A DNA stretch of 64,000 nucleotides, taken from Lachnospira rogosae. Its GTDB lineage: Bacteria; Bacillota; Clostridia; Lachnospirales; Lachnospiraceae. The notes under the pieces were generated by a model, which was not told where the DNA came from, ran no database searches, and saw only the letters and a program-made list of their open reading frames with translations. Below are positions 53,904 through 63,291 of the stretch, in pieces (positions within the stretch are counted from its first letter, which is position 1; each line of letters begins with the position of its first letter). The stretch lies in contig NZ_JBBMER010000001.1 of the NCBI RefSeq assembly GCF_040096455.1, forward strand, positions 124,001 to 188,000, in the 5' to 3' direction. A program made the translations under genes and the position numbers.

Positions 53904-54682
53904 GAAAGACGATAATGCTTTTTGCGGGGACAACAGAGGGCAGAAAGTTATGTGAATATCTTGCAGGAAAGAACTGTGACACTTATGTATATGTAACGAC
54001 TGAATATGGCAGGGAATTACTGCCGCAGGCTGATAATGTGCATATACATACTGGTAGAATGGATGAGGCTGATATGCTAAAGGAGTTAGAAGCTAAAAAG
54101 CCATATATAGTTATTGATGCCACGCACCCATATGCTACACAGGTTACACATAATATTAAAAATGTGTGTGACAGCAAGAACATTTCTTATGTGAGGGTAT
54201 TAAGGGAAGATAATGACAAAAAGCCAGAGTTTAAGTCAGATAACATTACATATGTTAAGTCAATAAAAGATGTAGTAGAACTACTTAACAGTGAACAGCA
54301 TAATAGTAAAAATATTCTTATGACGACAGGCAGTAAGAACATACCAGAGTATGTCTATATTACAGATTATAAAGAGAGAGTATATTTAAGGCTTCTTCCT
54401 AATCCTGAAATGTTACAGAGTGCAATAGAAGCAGGGATTATGCCGTCACATTTAATAGGTATGCAGGGACCATTTTCACAGGAATTAAATGAGGCAGTAA
54501 TAAGACAGTTTAATATAGGTGTTCTTGTGACAAAGGAGTCTGGCAGTAATGGCGGATATGAAGAAAAGGTGTCTGCCACAGAGAATACAGGCATTGACTG
54601 TATAGTAATAAAACGTCCAGTAGAAGAAAATGGAGTAAGCCTGCCAGAGCTTATTAAATATCTTAAGACAAAAGGGTTATAA
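53900..54682 (+). CDS. cbiJ: Cobalt-precorrin-6A reductase CbiJ
   Basis: NAD(P)H-dependent reductase of the corrin ring, 260 residues. The N-terminal FAGTTEGRKLCEYLA, VIDATHPYATQVT and late GMQGPFSQELNEA motifs are those of CbiJ/CobK. The ATGA overlap with cbiH implies coupling. An 85-base gap without obvious signals precedes the next gene. Confidence 0.95.
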   Translation: MRKTIMLFAGTTEGRKLCEYLAGKNCDTYVYVTTEYGRELLPQADNVHIHTGRMDEADMLKELEAKKPYIVIDATHPYATQVTHNIKNVCDSKNISYVRVLREDNDKKPEFKSDNITYVKSIKDVVELLNSEQHNSKNILMTTGSKNIPEYVYITDYKERVYLRLLPNPEMLQSAIEAGIMPSHLIGMQGPFSQELNEAVIRQFNIGVLVTKESGSNGGYEEKVSATENTGIDCIVIKRPVEENGVSLPELIKYLKTKGL

Positions 54683-54767
54683 AGCCTAAAAGCTATGTGG
54701 TTTTAGAGTTATAAAGTTTTAGGAAAATGGCTGTCTATAATGTTAATGAATTAAGGTGGAGTGAATA

Positions 54768-55958
54768 ATGAAAAGGGTAATTATAGCTGGTGTGGGGCCG
54801 GGCAGTAAAAGCTGTCTTACAGAGGAAGTAAAGGAAGCAATTGATAATTCAGAGGTGCTGATTGGTTCTAAAAGGCTGATAGAAGAATACACAGATAAGA
54901 AGACATTTTATGCAGTAACAGCAAAAGACATAATAGATATTATTGATAATGAAAATGCCAATAACTACGTTGTGCTTATGTCAGGTGATACAGGCTTTTA
55001 CAGCGGTGCAAAGAAGCTTGCAGAGGCACTTGCTGGAAAGTATGAATACAGCATTATGGCAGGTGTATCTTCTGTAATATATCTTGCGGCAAAGATAGGA
55101 AAGTCTTGGGAGAACGCAGCTTTTGTAAGCCTGCACGGTAAGAAACAAAGCTATATACCTGTAGTTTTACAAAATGAATTGACATATTTTCTGACACAGG
55201 GAAATGTATCACAGATATGCCAGGAGCTTTATAGGGCAGGACTTGGACAGGCACATATATGGATTGGTGAAAATCTTTCATATGATAATGAGAAGATAAC
55301 TAATGGAAATGTGTCTGAATTTACTGAATATATTTCAGAAGGACTTACGGTATTGGCAGTTTATAATGAACATTCGCGTGCATTTTCAATAACAGGAATT
55401 GCTGACAGCAGTTTTATCCGTTCTGATGTGCCGATGACGAAAAGGGAAATCCGTGCAAGCGTTGTAAGCCGAATGGCGGTATCTAAGAATTCCTGCGTAT
55501 ATGATATAGGTGCAGGAACAGGCTCTGTCACAGTGGAGCTTGCACTTCACGCACTTTACGGAACAGTGTATGCAGTTGAGAGGACAGAAGAGGGCTGTAG
55601 TCTTATAGCTAAAAATGCAGAAAAATTCGGACTTAATAATATAGAGATTATACACGGCAATGCGGCGGCTGTTATTGATAGTCTGCCAGTACCCGATAAA
55701 GTATTTATTGGTGGAAGCGGTGGAGAGTTAGAATACATTTTCAGCAGTATTCTTAAGAAAAATCCATATGTCCATATTGTGGTTACGGCAGTGACATTAG
55801 AAACACTTAACAATACTATTTCATTAATGGAAAAGAATGGTGTGAATGTCCTTGATATAGTCCAGATTGCAGTGACAGAGGTAAAGAAAAGGGGCAGATA
55901 TCATATGATGTCTGCGAATAATCCAGTATTTATTATAGAAGGAAGAGGTGCAAAGTGA
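54768..55958 (+). CDS. cbiET: Fused cobalt-precorrin-7 C5-methyltransferase and C15-methyltransferase/decarboxylase (CbiE-CbiT)
   Basis: 396 residues. Residues 1-~200 are CbiE (AGVGPGSKSCLTEEV; MSGDTGFYSGA). From ~205 it is CbiT, a class I SAM methyltransferase with DIGAGTGSVTVELAL at about 245 that also decarboxylates the C12 side chain. The fusion matches CobL of the aerobic pathway and is common in clostridia. GGTGGAGTGAA ribosome site. The stop overlaps the GTG of the next gene. Confidence 0.94.
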   Translation: MKRVIIAGVGPGSKSCLTEEVKEAIDNSEVLIGSKRLIEEYTDKKTFYAVTAKDIIDIIDNENANNYVVLMSGDTGFYSGAKKLAEALAGKYEYSIMAGVSSVIYLAAKIGKSWENAAFVSLHGKKQSYIPVVLQNELTYFLTQGNVSQICQELYRAGLGQAHIWIGENLSYDNEKITNGNVSEFTEYISEGLTVLAVYNEHSRAFSITGIADSSFIRSDVPMTKREIRASVVSRMAVSKNSCVYDIGAGTGSVTVELALHALYGTVYAVERTEEGCSLIAKNAEKFGLNNIEIIHGNAAAVIDSLPVPDKVFIGGSGGELEYIFSSILKKNPYVHIVVTAVTLETLNNTISLMEKNGVNVLDIVQIAVTEVKKRGRYHMMSANNPVFIIEGRGAK

Positions 55959-58423
55959 GCCGTATAATGATAGCAGGGACAGGCAGTGGAAGTGGCAAGA
56001 CAACAATTGTCTGCGGTCTATGCCAGTGTTTTAAAGATATGGGACTTAATATATCAGCGTTAAAATGCGGGCCTGATTATATAGATTCTATGTTTCATTC
56101 GCGTGTGTTAAATATGAGCACAGGTAATCTTGACAGCTGGTTTTGTGATAATGCAACAATAAAATATCTGCTTGCAGGTAAAGAGGATAAGAGTGATATA
56201 ACTATTGTAGAGGGAGTTATGGGCTACTATGACGGACAGGGCTTTAGCACAAAGGGAAGTTCTTATGAGATAGCAGACATTACAGATACGCCGGTTATTC
56301 TTATAGTGAACTGCCGTGGAATGAGTAATTCAATCGGCGCAGTTGTAAAGGGTTATCTTGGATATGAAAAGAACAATAATATCAAAGGTGTAATCTTTAA
56401 TAATCTTTCAGACAGGTTATATGGTAATGCCGCACGCATAGTTAAAGATATGGGGATAGAACCACTAGGCTATATGCCATATAAGAAAAATGCTGTGCTT
56501 GAAAGCCGTCATCTTGGTCTTGTGACCTCGGCAGAGGTGGAACATTTTCAGGAAAAAATCAGCTCTATTGCAGAGCAGATGAGGGAAAGCGTTGATATAG
56601 AAGGAATACTTAGAATTGCAGAAAATGCTTCAAAGCTGGAAGCCATACATAAGAGCATAGATAAAAAAGATGTAAGGATTGCAGTTGCAAAAGATGAAGC
56701 TTTCTGTTTTCTTTATGATGATAATATAGATTATCTAAGGCAGTGCGGTTGTGAGATAGTGTATTTTAGTCCACTTGCAGATAATAAGCTTCCGGATAAT
56801 ATAGACGGGTTGTTACTATATGGCGGTTATCCAGAGCTTCACGCCAAAGCGTTGTCAGAAAATGTATCAATGAGGAATGATATTGCAAAGAAGATAAAAG
56901 AAGGACTTCCCTGCATAGCAGAATGTGGAGGATTTCTTTATCTGCACGAATACTTAGAAACACCAGAAAAAGATAAATATCCTATGGCAGGAATTATAAA
57001 AGGAATGGGATATAATGCAGGAAGACTACAGCGTTTTGGCTATATGACGCTTACGGCAAAGAAAGATACACTGATTGCCTCTACGAATGAAAGCTTTCGT
57101 GCACACGAATTCCATTACTGGAATAGTGACTGCCCTGGTGAAGATTATGAGATAAAGAAAGCTTCAGATAACAGTATAGCAACAGCAGGTTATGGAAGTG
57201 ATACGTTGTATGCTGGATTTCCACATATATATTTCTATGGCAATGAACAGGTGGCAGATAATTTCATAAATGCCTGTGTCCGCTATAGAAAGAATTATAA
57301 AAAATATAATGACAGGCTTGAAGGTCCTGATATTAAAAGTCTTATTCCAGAACTGTCAAAGATAAAGGCAAGCAGTAAAGATAGTGTACAAAAAGCACAT
57401 AGTCATTGGAATGGGATAGCAAAGCCACTGCACGGGCTTGGACTTATGGAGGAAATAATAAGCCAGATAGCAGGAATCGAGCATACAGCAGATGTCAATA
57501 TTGACAGACGTGCTGTTATTGTAATGTGTGCAGACAATGGCATAGTTGAAGAAAGTGTTACCCAGACAGGACAGGAGGTAACCGCGATAGTGAGCTGTAA
57601 TATGGCAGACGGAATATCAAGTGTATGCAGAATGGCGGCATATGCCAATGCAGATGTTATTCCTGTGAATGTTGGAATTGCCATGGATACGCTTGAGGAC
57701 GGAACAGATGTAGGAACTTATAAGGGGCTTGTCAATAAAAGGGTTATGGCTGGCACTAATAATTTCCTTAAAGAGCCGGCAATGTCAGAGGAACAGCTTA
57801 TACAGGCTATATATGCAGGAATTACACAGGTTAAGGAGTGTAAGGAACAGAGGTATAATATTCTTGCAACAGGAGAGATGGGAATAGGCAATACAACCAC
57901 AAGCACGGCACTTGCCTGCATACTTTTAAATCTTGAGCCACATATGGCAACAGGCAGAGGTGCAGGGCTTGATGATAAAGGTCTTAAGAAAAAGATAGAA
58001 GTTATTACCAGAGCTAAAGAAATGTATGGAAGCTGCCAGGACAATCCATTAGGTCTTTTACAGAATATAGGCGGACTCGATATTGCAGGGCTTGTCGGAG
58101 TATATATTGGTTGTGCACTTTATGGAATACCTGTTGTTATAGATGGTGTTATCTCGGCAGTTGCGGCACTTATTGCAGTAAGGTTGAATAGTCAGATTGG
58201 TGATTACATAATAGCTTCACATCAGGGAAAAGAGCCTGCGATGAAAGCTCTGCTTAACGAACTTGGAAGGAAGGCTGTTATACACGGAGAGCTTGCACTT
58301 GGAGAGGGAACAGGTGCGGTTATGATGTTTCCACTTCTTGATATGGCTTTGCAGGTGTACAGGGAAAATACTACATTTGATGATATACGCATAACTGCCT
58401 ATGAGGATTACGAAAAATGTTGA
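55955..58423 (+). CDS. cbiA-cobT: Fusion of cobyrinate a,c-diamide synthase CbiA and phosphoribosyltransferase CobT
   Basis: 822 residues. Residues 1-~450 are CbiA: P-loop GTGSGSGKTT (8-17) and class I glutaminase Cys324 in AECGGFLYL with HEFHYW later. Residues ~475-815 are CobT (HWNGIAKPLHGLGLMEEI; GEMGIGNTTTSTAL), including the catalytic Glu in LALGEGTGAV near 783. The GTG start has AGAGG six bases upstream and overlaps cbiET. CobT activates a lower-ligand base as its ribotide; which base cannot be told. The two domains act at distant steps, so the joint chain is notable. Confidence 0.93.
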   Translation: MSRIMIAGTGSGSGKTTIVCGLCQCFKDMGLNISALKCGPDYIDSMFHSRVLNMSTGNLDSWFCDNATIKYLLAGKEDKSDITIVEGVMGYYDGQGFSTKGSSYEIADITDTPVILIVNCRGMSNSIGAVVKGYLGYEKNNNIKGVIFNNLSDRLYGNAARIVKDMGIEPLGYMPYKKNAVLESRHLGLVTSAEVEHFQEKISSIAEQMRESVDIEGILRIAENASKLEAIHKSIDKKDVRIAVAKDEAFCFLYDDNIDYLRQCGCEIVYFSPLADNKLPDNIDGLLLYGGYPELHAKALSENVSMRNDIAKKIKEGLPCIAECGGFLYLHEYLETPEKDKYPMAGIIKGMGYNAGRLQRFGYMTLTAKKDTLIASTNESFRAHEFHYWNSDCPGEDYEIKKASDNSIATAGYGSDTLYAGFPHIYFYGNEQVADNFINACVRYRKNYKKYNDRLEGPDIKSLIPELSKIKASSKDSVQKAHSHWNGIAKPLHGLGLMEEIISQIAGIEHTADVNIDRRAVIVMCADNGIVEESVTQTGQEVTAIVSCNMADGISSVCRMAAYANADVIPVNVGIAMDTLEDGTDVGTYKGLVNKRVMAGTNNFLKEPAMSEEQLIQAIYAGITQVKECKEQRYNILATGEMGIGNTTTSTALACILLNLEPHMATGRGAGLDDKGLKKKIEVITRAKEMYGSCQDNPLGLLQNIGGLDIAGLVGVYIGCALYGIPVVIDGVISAVAALIAVRLNSQIGDYIIASHQGKEPAMKALLNELGRKAVIHGELALGEGTGAVMMFPLLDMALQVYRENTTFDDIRITAYEDYEKC

Positions 58424-58956
58424 TTATGGTTACAGGAGTAAGCGGCAGTGGCAAGTCAGAATATGCCGAGCAGATAAGCTGTCAGCTTGCAAAGGACAAT
58501 AAAAAATATTATGTGGCTACTATGTATCCATATGGAGAAGACGGCAGAAGCAGGGTTAAGAAGCACAAGCTGCAGCGTGATGGCAAAGGCTTTGAAACGA
58601 TAGAGCAGTATCAGAATATAGGTGGTGCACTTAAAGGATGTAAAAGAGATACAAAACCGGTAGTATTGGTTGAGTGTATGTCTAATCTTCTTGCTAATGA
58701 ATGCTTTGAAGAAAACGGACATCCAGATAATATATTTGCTGAATGTATGCAGTTGTATTCAGAGTGCAGTCACCTTGTAATTGTGACTAATGAAGTGTTT
58801 TCAGACGGGTGTGAATATGATGATAGCACAACTGATTATATAAGACGGCTTGGAGAGCTTAATGTAAAGCTTGCAAAGGCAGCAGACACAGTTGTTGAGG
58901 TTGTATACACTATTCCTGTAGTATTAAAGGGGGATATCAGTTATGTCGGTAATTAA
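58417..58956 (+). CDS. cobU: Adenosylcobinamide kinase/guanylyltransferase CobU
   Basis: Phosphorylates adenosylcobinamide and adds GMP. 179 residues with intact P-loop GVSGSGKS (7-14), VLVECMSNLLANE and the VIVTNEVFSDG motif near the expected VSNEVG position. It overlaps the upstream fusion by seven bases and cobS by 14. A second CobU-like gene follows cobS. Confidence 0.88.
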   Translation: MLIMVTGVSGSGKSEYAEQISCQLAKDNKKYYVATMYPYGEDGRSRVKKHKLQRDGKGFETIEQYQNIGGALKGCKRDTKPVVLVECMSNLLANECFEENGHPDNIFAECMQLYSECSHLVIVTNEVFSDGCEYDDSTTDYIRRLGELNVKLAKAADTVVEVVYTIPVVLKGDISYVGN

Positions 58957-59713
58957 ATCATTGGTAATTGCATTTTCAATGTATTCTAAAATACCAATGC
59001 CGCATTTGGAATTAGAAGAAAAAGATATGAGATATGTAATGGGCTTCTTTCCGTTAGCAGGTCTTGTTATAGGTGCAGTCATATATGGCTGGGTGTATAT
59101 CAGCGGTCTGCTAAATGTGCCGGATATCAGCAGGACACTTGTTCTTGTAGTAATTCCTGTACTGATAACAGGGGGAATACACATTGACGGCTATATGGAT
59201 ACAAGTGATGCACTTAATTCATATGGCGACAGGGAGAAGAAGCTGGATATATTAAAGGATTCGCATATTGGAGCATTTGCAGTTATAAGATTGCTTATGT
59301 ATTCTGCGGTATATTATGCGGCGGCATATATTATTGTGCAGAAGCCAGATAATATGAGACTTTTGCTTCTGGCACTTACGTTTTATCTGTCAAGAATTAT
59401 AAGTGGTCTGGCAGCAGTTAATTTCCGAGGAGCAAGGAACAATGGAATGTTGCATACATTTACAAGTGCAACAGCAGTAAAATGTGTAAATGTAATGCTT
59501 GCGGTACAGTTAATTATATGTGTTATACTTATGTGCCTTTGCAGTGTTACAGGTGCTGTTGTAGTTATCGTTGTGGCATTCGTGGTTTTATTGTATTACA
59601 GATATATGGCATATAAGCAGTTCGGTGGAGTGACGGGCGACCTTGCAGGGTATCTGCTATGTGTAAGTGAACTGTGTATGACAATAGCTGTTGCTGTTAT
59701 AGCATTGCTTTAG
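58943..59713 (+). CDS. cobS: Adenosylcobinamide-GDP ribazoletransferase CobS
   Basis: Membrane enzyme joining AdoCbi-GDP and alpha-ribazole (phosphate). 256 residues, about six to seven membrane helices; the GGIHIDGYMDTSDALNSYGDREKKLDIL-type region (conserved H-DG--D and DR----ILKDS motifs) is clear near residues 70-100. AAGGGGGATA ribosome site within cobU. Confidence 0.94.
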   Translation: MSVIKSLVIAFSMYSKIPMPHLELEEKDMRYVMGFFPLAGLVIGAVIYGWVYISGLLNVPDISRTLVLVVIPVLITGGIHIDGYMDTSDALNSYGDREKKLDILKDSHIGAFAVIRLLMYSAVYYAAAYIIVQKPDNMRLLLLALTFYLSRIISGLAAVNFRGARNNGMLHTFTSATAVKCVNVMLAVQLIICVILMCLCSVTGAVVVIVVAFVVLLYYRYMAYKQFGGVTGDLAGYLLCVSELCMTIAVAVIALL

Positions 59714-59746
59714 TGAATAAAAATGTGCACAGAAACGAGGAATAAT

Positions 59747-60214
59747 ATGGAATTATATTTTGGCGGAGCTTATCAGGGAAAGCTTGATTATGTATGTGGC
59801 AGGAAAAATATAGTTAAAGAATTGTGTGGTAATGCAGAAGATACAATGAGTAATATATATTCAGAAGATGATAAGTGCATTAAAAATAAAATATGCAATA
59901 ATAATATAGCTGATGGAGCATATTGCAGTATTGAAGATATAAAAAATGCCTGTATATTAAATCATTTTCATCTGCTTATAAAAAGACTGCTTAAAGATGG
60001 GAAATGTACAGATACGCTTATAGATACCATTTATGCTGGCAATCCATCAATTATAATAATATGCGATGAGATTGGCAGTGGCATAGTTCCTTTGGAAAAA
60101 GAGGACAGAATATACCGTGAAACAGTTGGGCGTATGCTTTGCAGGGCTGTAAAAAAGGCTGACAGGGTAGAGCGTATAGCGTGTGGCATAGGACAATGCC
60201 TGAAAGGTGAATAA
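59747..60214 (+). CDS. Second CobU-like protein with altered P-loop
   Basis: 155 residues from the ATG at 59747 (GAGGAA upstream). The N-terminal YFGGAYQGKL corresponds to the CobU P-loop but has Leu where Ser/Thr normally binds the nucleotide (GGAYQGKL, 6-13). The C-terminal half matches CobU well: CDEIGSGIVPLEKEDRIYRE followed by ACGIGQCLKG. The middle (about 30-70) is poorly conserved and Asn-rich. It may be a regulatory or partner paralogue of the intact CobU, or carry only one of its activities. Confidence 0.75.
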   Translation: MELYFGGAYQGKLDYVCGRKNIVKELCGNAEDTMSNIYSEDDKCIKNKICNNNIADGAYCSIEDIKNACILNHFHLLIKRLLKDGKCTDTLIDTIYAGNPSIIIICDEIGSGIVPLEKEDRIYRETVGRMLCRAVKKADRVERIACGIGQCLKGE

Positions 60215-60215
60215 T

Positions 60216-60803
60216 ATGAAGATTGTATTAATCAGACATGGTGCAACAGCAGGTAATATCAAAAAAAGGTATATAGGCATAACTGATGAGGACTTATGTG
60301 CTTCTGGGATTGAGAGCATACATAATAATATTAAGGCAGGTTATTACCAAGGGGTACAGGCAGTATATGTAAGTCCTATGAAAAGGTGCAGGCAGACGGC
60401 AGAGCTTATATATCCTGAATATAAACAGCATATAGTGCCAGATTTCAGGGAATGTGATTTTGGCATATTTGAAGGAAAGAATTATAAAGAACTTTCTGGC
60501 AATGAGCAGTACCAGAGATGGATTGACAGTAATGCAACGATACCATTTCCACAAGGAGAAGATGTTGCGGATTTTAAGAAAAGAAGTGTTAAGGGCTGGT
60601 ATGATATGATTAAACAATGCCGTTTATTGAATTATTCGGACATTGCATGTGTAATTCACGGCGGCACAATAATGTCAGTAATGTCAGAGATATATGGTGG
60701 TGGCTATTATGATTATCATTGTGGCAATGGTGATGGGTATATATGTGATGTGGCTTTAGATGGAAGCATTAATAATTATACAGAACTTTTACGTTGTGAG
60801 TAA
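60216..60803 (+). CDS. cobC: Histidine phosphatase family, probable alpha-ribazole phosphatase CobC
   Basis: 195 residues, phosphoglycerate-mutase-like. The catalytic LIRHGATAGN is at the N-terminus, followed by VSPMKRCRQTAELI and the second catalytic His in IHGGTIMSVMSE. The genomic place between cobS/cobU-like and cbiB supports removal of the 5'-phosphate in nucleotide-loop assembly. ATG 60216 follows AAAGG; GTG 60207 is an alternative. Confidence 0.88.
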   Translation: MKIVLIRHGATAGNIKKRYIGITDEDLCASGIESIHNNIKAGYYQGVQAVYVSPMKRCRQTAELIYPEYKQHIVPDFRECDFGIFEGKNYKELSGNEQYQRWIDSNATIPFPQGEDVADFKKRSVKGWYDMIKQCRLLNYSDIACVIHGGTIMSVMSEIYGGGYYDYHCGNGDGYICDVALDGSINNYTELLRCE

Positions 60804-60927
60804 AAATATGCGTATTCTATGAGTAAAGATATGTATTTATCTTGAGTAAAATATGTGTTTGTTATAAATAAATATGTGTGTCTATTATATGTTAAAGTAT
60901 GAGTTTATTCTGAGTAATAGTGTGTGA
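60798..60927 (+). repeat. Degenerate ~23-bp tandem repeat between cobC and cbiB
   Basis: Five to six imperfect copies of a unit close to GAGTAAAATATGTGTTTATT, starting near 60798, 60821, 60844, 60866, 60890 and 60912. The first overlaps the cobC stop. It fills the whole 139-base gap up to the cbiB ribosome site. Confidence 0.7.
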
Positions 60928-60942
60928 AGGAATGAGGAGTTT

Positions 60943-61962
60943 ATGAATTTATTTATATGCCAGACAATAGCAATTGGCTGTGGTTATATACTGGATCTGC
61001 TTATTGGCGACCCTCACTGGCTGTATCATCCGGTACGCCTTATAGGTAATCTTATTTCGTTGTTAGAAAGTATTTTATTAAAAGAAAAAGATACATCTGC
61101 TAAGAAGTACAGAAAGGGTATGGTGCTTGCAATATTAACGCCGTTAATAACGGGTATTGTTATTGTATCTATTCTGGTTGTTGGTTATCATATTAATATG
61201 ATACTTGGCTGTGTAATTGAAACAATAATGTGTTATCAGATACTGGCAGTAAAATCGCTCAAAGTAGAAAGTATGAAGGTATATTATGCTTTGGATAAAG
61301 AAGGGTTACAGAAGGCACGTAATGCCGTTGCAATGATAGTCGGCAGGGATACGAAACAGCTTGATGAACACAGCGTTGTAAGAGCAGCTGTTGAAACTGT
61401 CGCAGAGAACACATCAGACGGAGTTATTGCACCATTATTTTATATGATGTTATTCGGGGCGGCTGGCGGTTTTGTATATAAGGCTGTTAATACAATGGAT
61501 TCAATGATAGGTTATAAGAATGATAAATATTTGTACTTTGGAAGATTTGCGGCGAAGTTAGATGATGTTGTGAACTTTATTCCGGCAAGAATAGGAGGCT
61601 GTCTTATGATTGTGTCAGCAGGAATTGCACAGCTTGCAGAAAAATGTAATACAAAGGATAAAACAAATTCACACTATAGTATAGGGAATGCGTGGAAGAT
61701 ATTTAAAAGTGACAGAAAAAAGCACAGCAGTCCTAATGCCGCCCAGACAGAGTCAGCCTGTGCAGGAGCTTTAAAAGTAGCATTATCAGGCGATAATTAT
61801 TATTTTGGAAAGCTTGTGCATAAGCCACAGATAGGAGAGGCAATACGTCCGCTGGAAGCTGGTGATATAGGAAGAAGTAATATTTTATTATATATTACTG
61901 CATTTCTTATGGTAATTATTGTGTTATTAATAAGATTGATAATAATGTTGGCAGTCAGATAA
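60943..61962 (+). CDS. cbiB: Adenosylcobinamide-phosphate synthase CbiB
   Basis: Membrane amide synthase linking adenosylcobyrate to aminopropanol phosphate. 339 residues with membrane helices and the motifs LLIGDPHWLYHPVRLIG and AENTSDGVIAPLFYM; GRFAAKLDDVVNFIPARI follows. AATGAGGAG ribosome site. Its partner CobD-type decarboxylase is the next gene. Confidence 0.94.
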   Translation: MNLFICQTIAIGCGYILDLLIGDPHWLYHPVRLIGNLISLLESILLKEKDTSAKKYRKGMVLAILTPLITGIVIVSILVVGYHINMILGCVIETIMCYQILAVKSLKVESMKVYYALDKEGLQKARNAVAMIVGRDTKQLDEHSVVRAAVETVAENTSDGVIAPLFYMMLFGAAGGFVYKAVNTMDSMIGYKNDKYLYFGRFAAKLDDVVNFIPARIGGCLMIVSAGIAQLAEKCNTKDKTNSHYSIGNAWKIFKSDRKKHSSPNAAQTESACAGALKVALSGDNYYFGKLVHKPQIGEAIRPLEAGDIGRSNILLYITAFLMVIIVLLIRLIIMLAVR

Positions 61963-62044
61963 TTATATTTTAATCAGATTGGCATATTGATACGGGGATT
62001 GCATACTGATAAAGAGATTGTCAGGCAGATGAGAGGTTACAGCT

Positions 62045-63157
62045 ATGGAACAGCAGATACACGGTGGAAATATATATGATAAAAATATATACAACAAAGA
62101 AATAACACTTGATTATTCGGTTAATATTAACCCTTTAGGAATGCCGCAGGAAGTGTGTAATGCGATTACGCAGGATATTGGTGGTTATCAGACATATCCA
62201 GACATTAAGTATACGGCATTAAGAAATGCAATTGCCAGCAAAGAGAGTATTAATGCAGATAACATTTATAAGGTTAATATTAATGCTAGGAATATACTCT
62301 GTGGTAATGGTGCTTCAGAACTTATAATGGCAGTTGTAAGGGCTGTACATCCAGAAAAATGTGCCATTGCTGCACCTTCATTTTCAGGCTATGAGCGTGC
62401 AGTTAAGGCGTATGGAGCAGGGATTGTATATTATGAGCTTGACAGTAATAATGGCTTTAGCTATGAATATGTAAGTGGACGATTAGAACAGCTTGATGTC
62501 CAGTTATGTTTTATATGCAATCCGAACAATCCAACAGGGAATATTATACCTGAAAATATTCTTATCAATATATTAGACATATGCAGAAGAAGAAATATTA
62601 TAGTTGTTGCGGATGAGTGCTTTTTAAGATTTAACCGTAATTATGAGAAGATAAGCTGTAAACGTTTTCTAAAGGATTATAATAATCTTGTAATAATAAA
62701 TGCGTATACCAAGTTCTATGCAATGGCAGGAATAAGGCTTGGATATCTCATGAGTTATAATGATGAATTAATCGACAACATATCTTTACAGCTTCCAGAG
62801 TGGAATATATCAACAGTGGCACAGCGTGCAGGAATTGCGGCATTTAAGGATAAAGATTACGAGGGGCACACATATAGGCTTATCGAGAAGGAGCGGGAAT
62901 TTCTTACAGATAAATTATCGGCTATGGAATGTATCGTATATCCGTCTGTGGCAGACTATATAACTTTCAGGCTTCCGTCAGATAAGGCTGGCTGTCAGCT
63001 GCAGGATGAATTATTAAAAAATGGAATTCTTATCCGTTCGTGTCAAAGCTACCGCAATATGCCGCCAGACTGCTACCGCATAGCAGTAAAGAAGCATACA
63101 GATAATGAAATTCTTATTGATTTTATAAGCGGTATATTGACAAAATGTATAATATAG
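62045..63157 (+). CDS. cobD: Threonine-phosphate decarboxylase CobD (HisC-like)
   Basis: PLP enzyme making (R)-1-amino-2-propanol phosphate from threonine phosphate. 370 residues, aminotransferase class I/II fold: FICNPNNPTGN, VVADECFLRF and the PLP-lysine region NAYTKFYAMAGIRLGY are present. Family membership alone would also allow histidinol-phosphate aminotransferase; the position between cbiB and cobQ makes CobD the better call. GAGAGGTTACAG ribosome site. Confidence 0.88.
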   Translation: MEQQIHGGNIYDKNIYNKEITLDYSVNINPLGMPQEVCNAITQDIGGYQTYPDIKYTALRNAIASKESINADNIYKVNINARNILCGNGASELIMAVVRAVHPEKCAIAAPSFSGYERAVKAYGAGIVYYELDSNNGFSYEYVSGRLEQLDVQLCFICNPNNPTGNIIPENILINILDICRRRNIIVVADECFLRFNRNYEKISCKRFLKDYNNLVIINAYTKFYAMAGIRLGYLMSYNDELIDNISLQLPEWNISTVAQRAGIAAFKDKDYEGHTYRLIEKEREFLTDKLSAMECIVYPSVADYITFRLPSDKAGCQLQDELLKNGILIRSCQSYRNMPPDCYRIAVKKHTDNEILIDFISGILTKCII

Positions 63158-63291
63158 ATTAAGAATATATAATTGCAAAGTGGCAATATATCCATAGATA
63201 TCAATAACGGACAAATTATTATATATAAATATTATAATAAAGTTAATTAGGATAGGAATTTAACATAGATAACAGGGAAGGTGCAGTGATT

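Noticed and set aside
60798..60927. Tandem repeats as a CRISPR array
   Set aside because: Units are degenerate and contiguous, with no unique spacers and no cas genes nearby.
62045..63157. Histidinol-phosphate aminotransferase (HisC)
   Set aside because: Fold family fits, but the position between cbiB and cobQ makes threonine-phosphate decarboxylase the better call.
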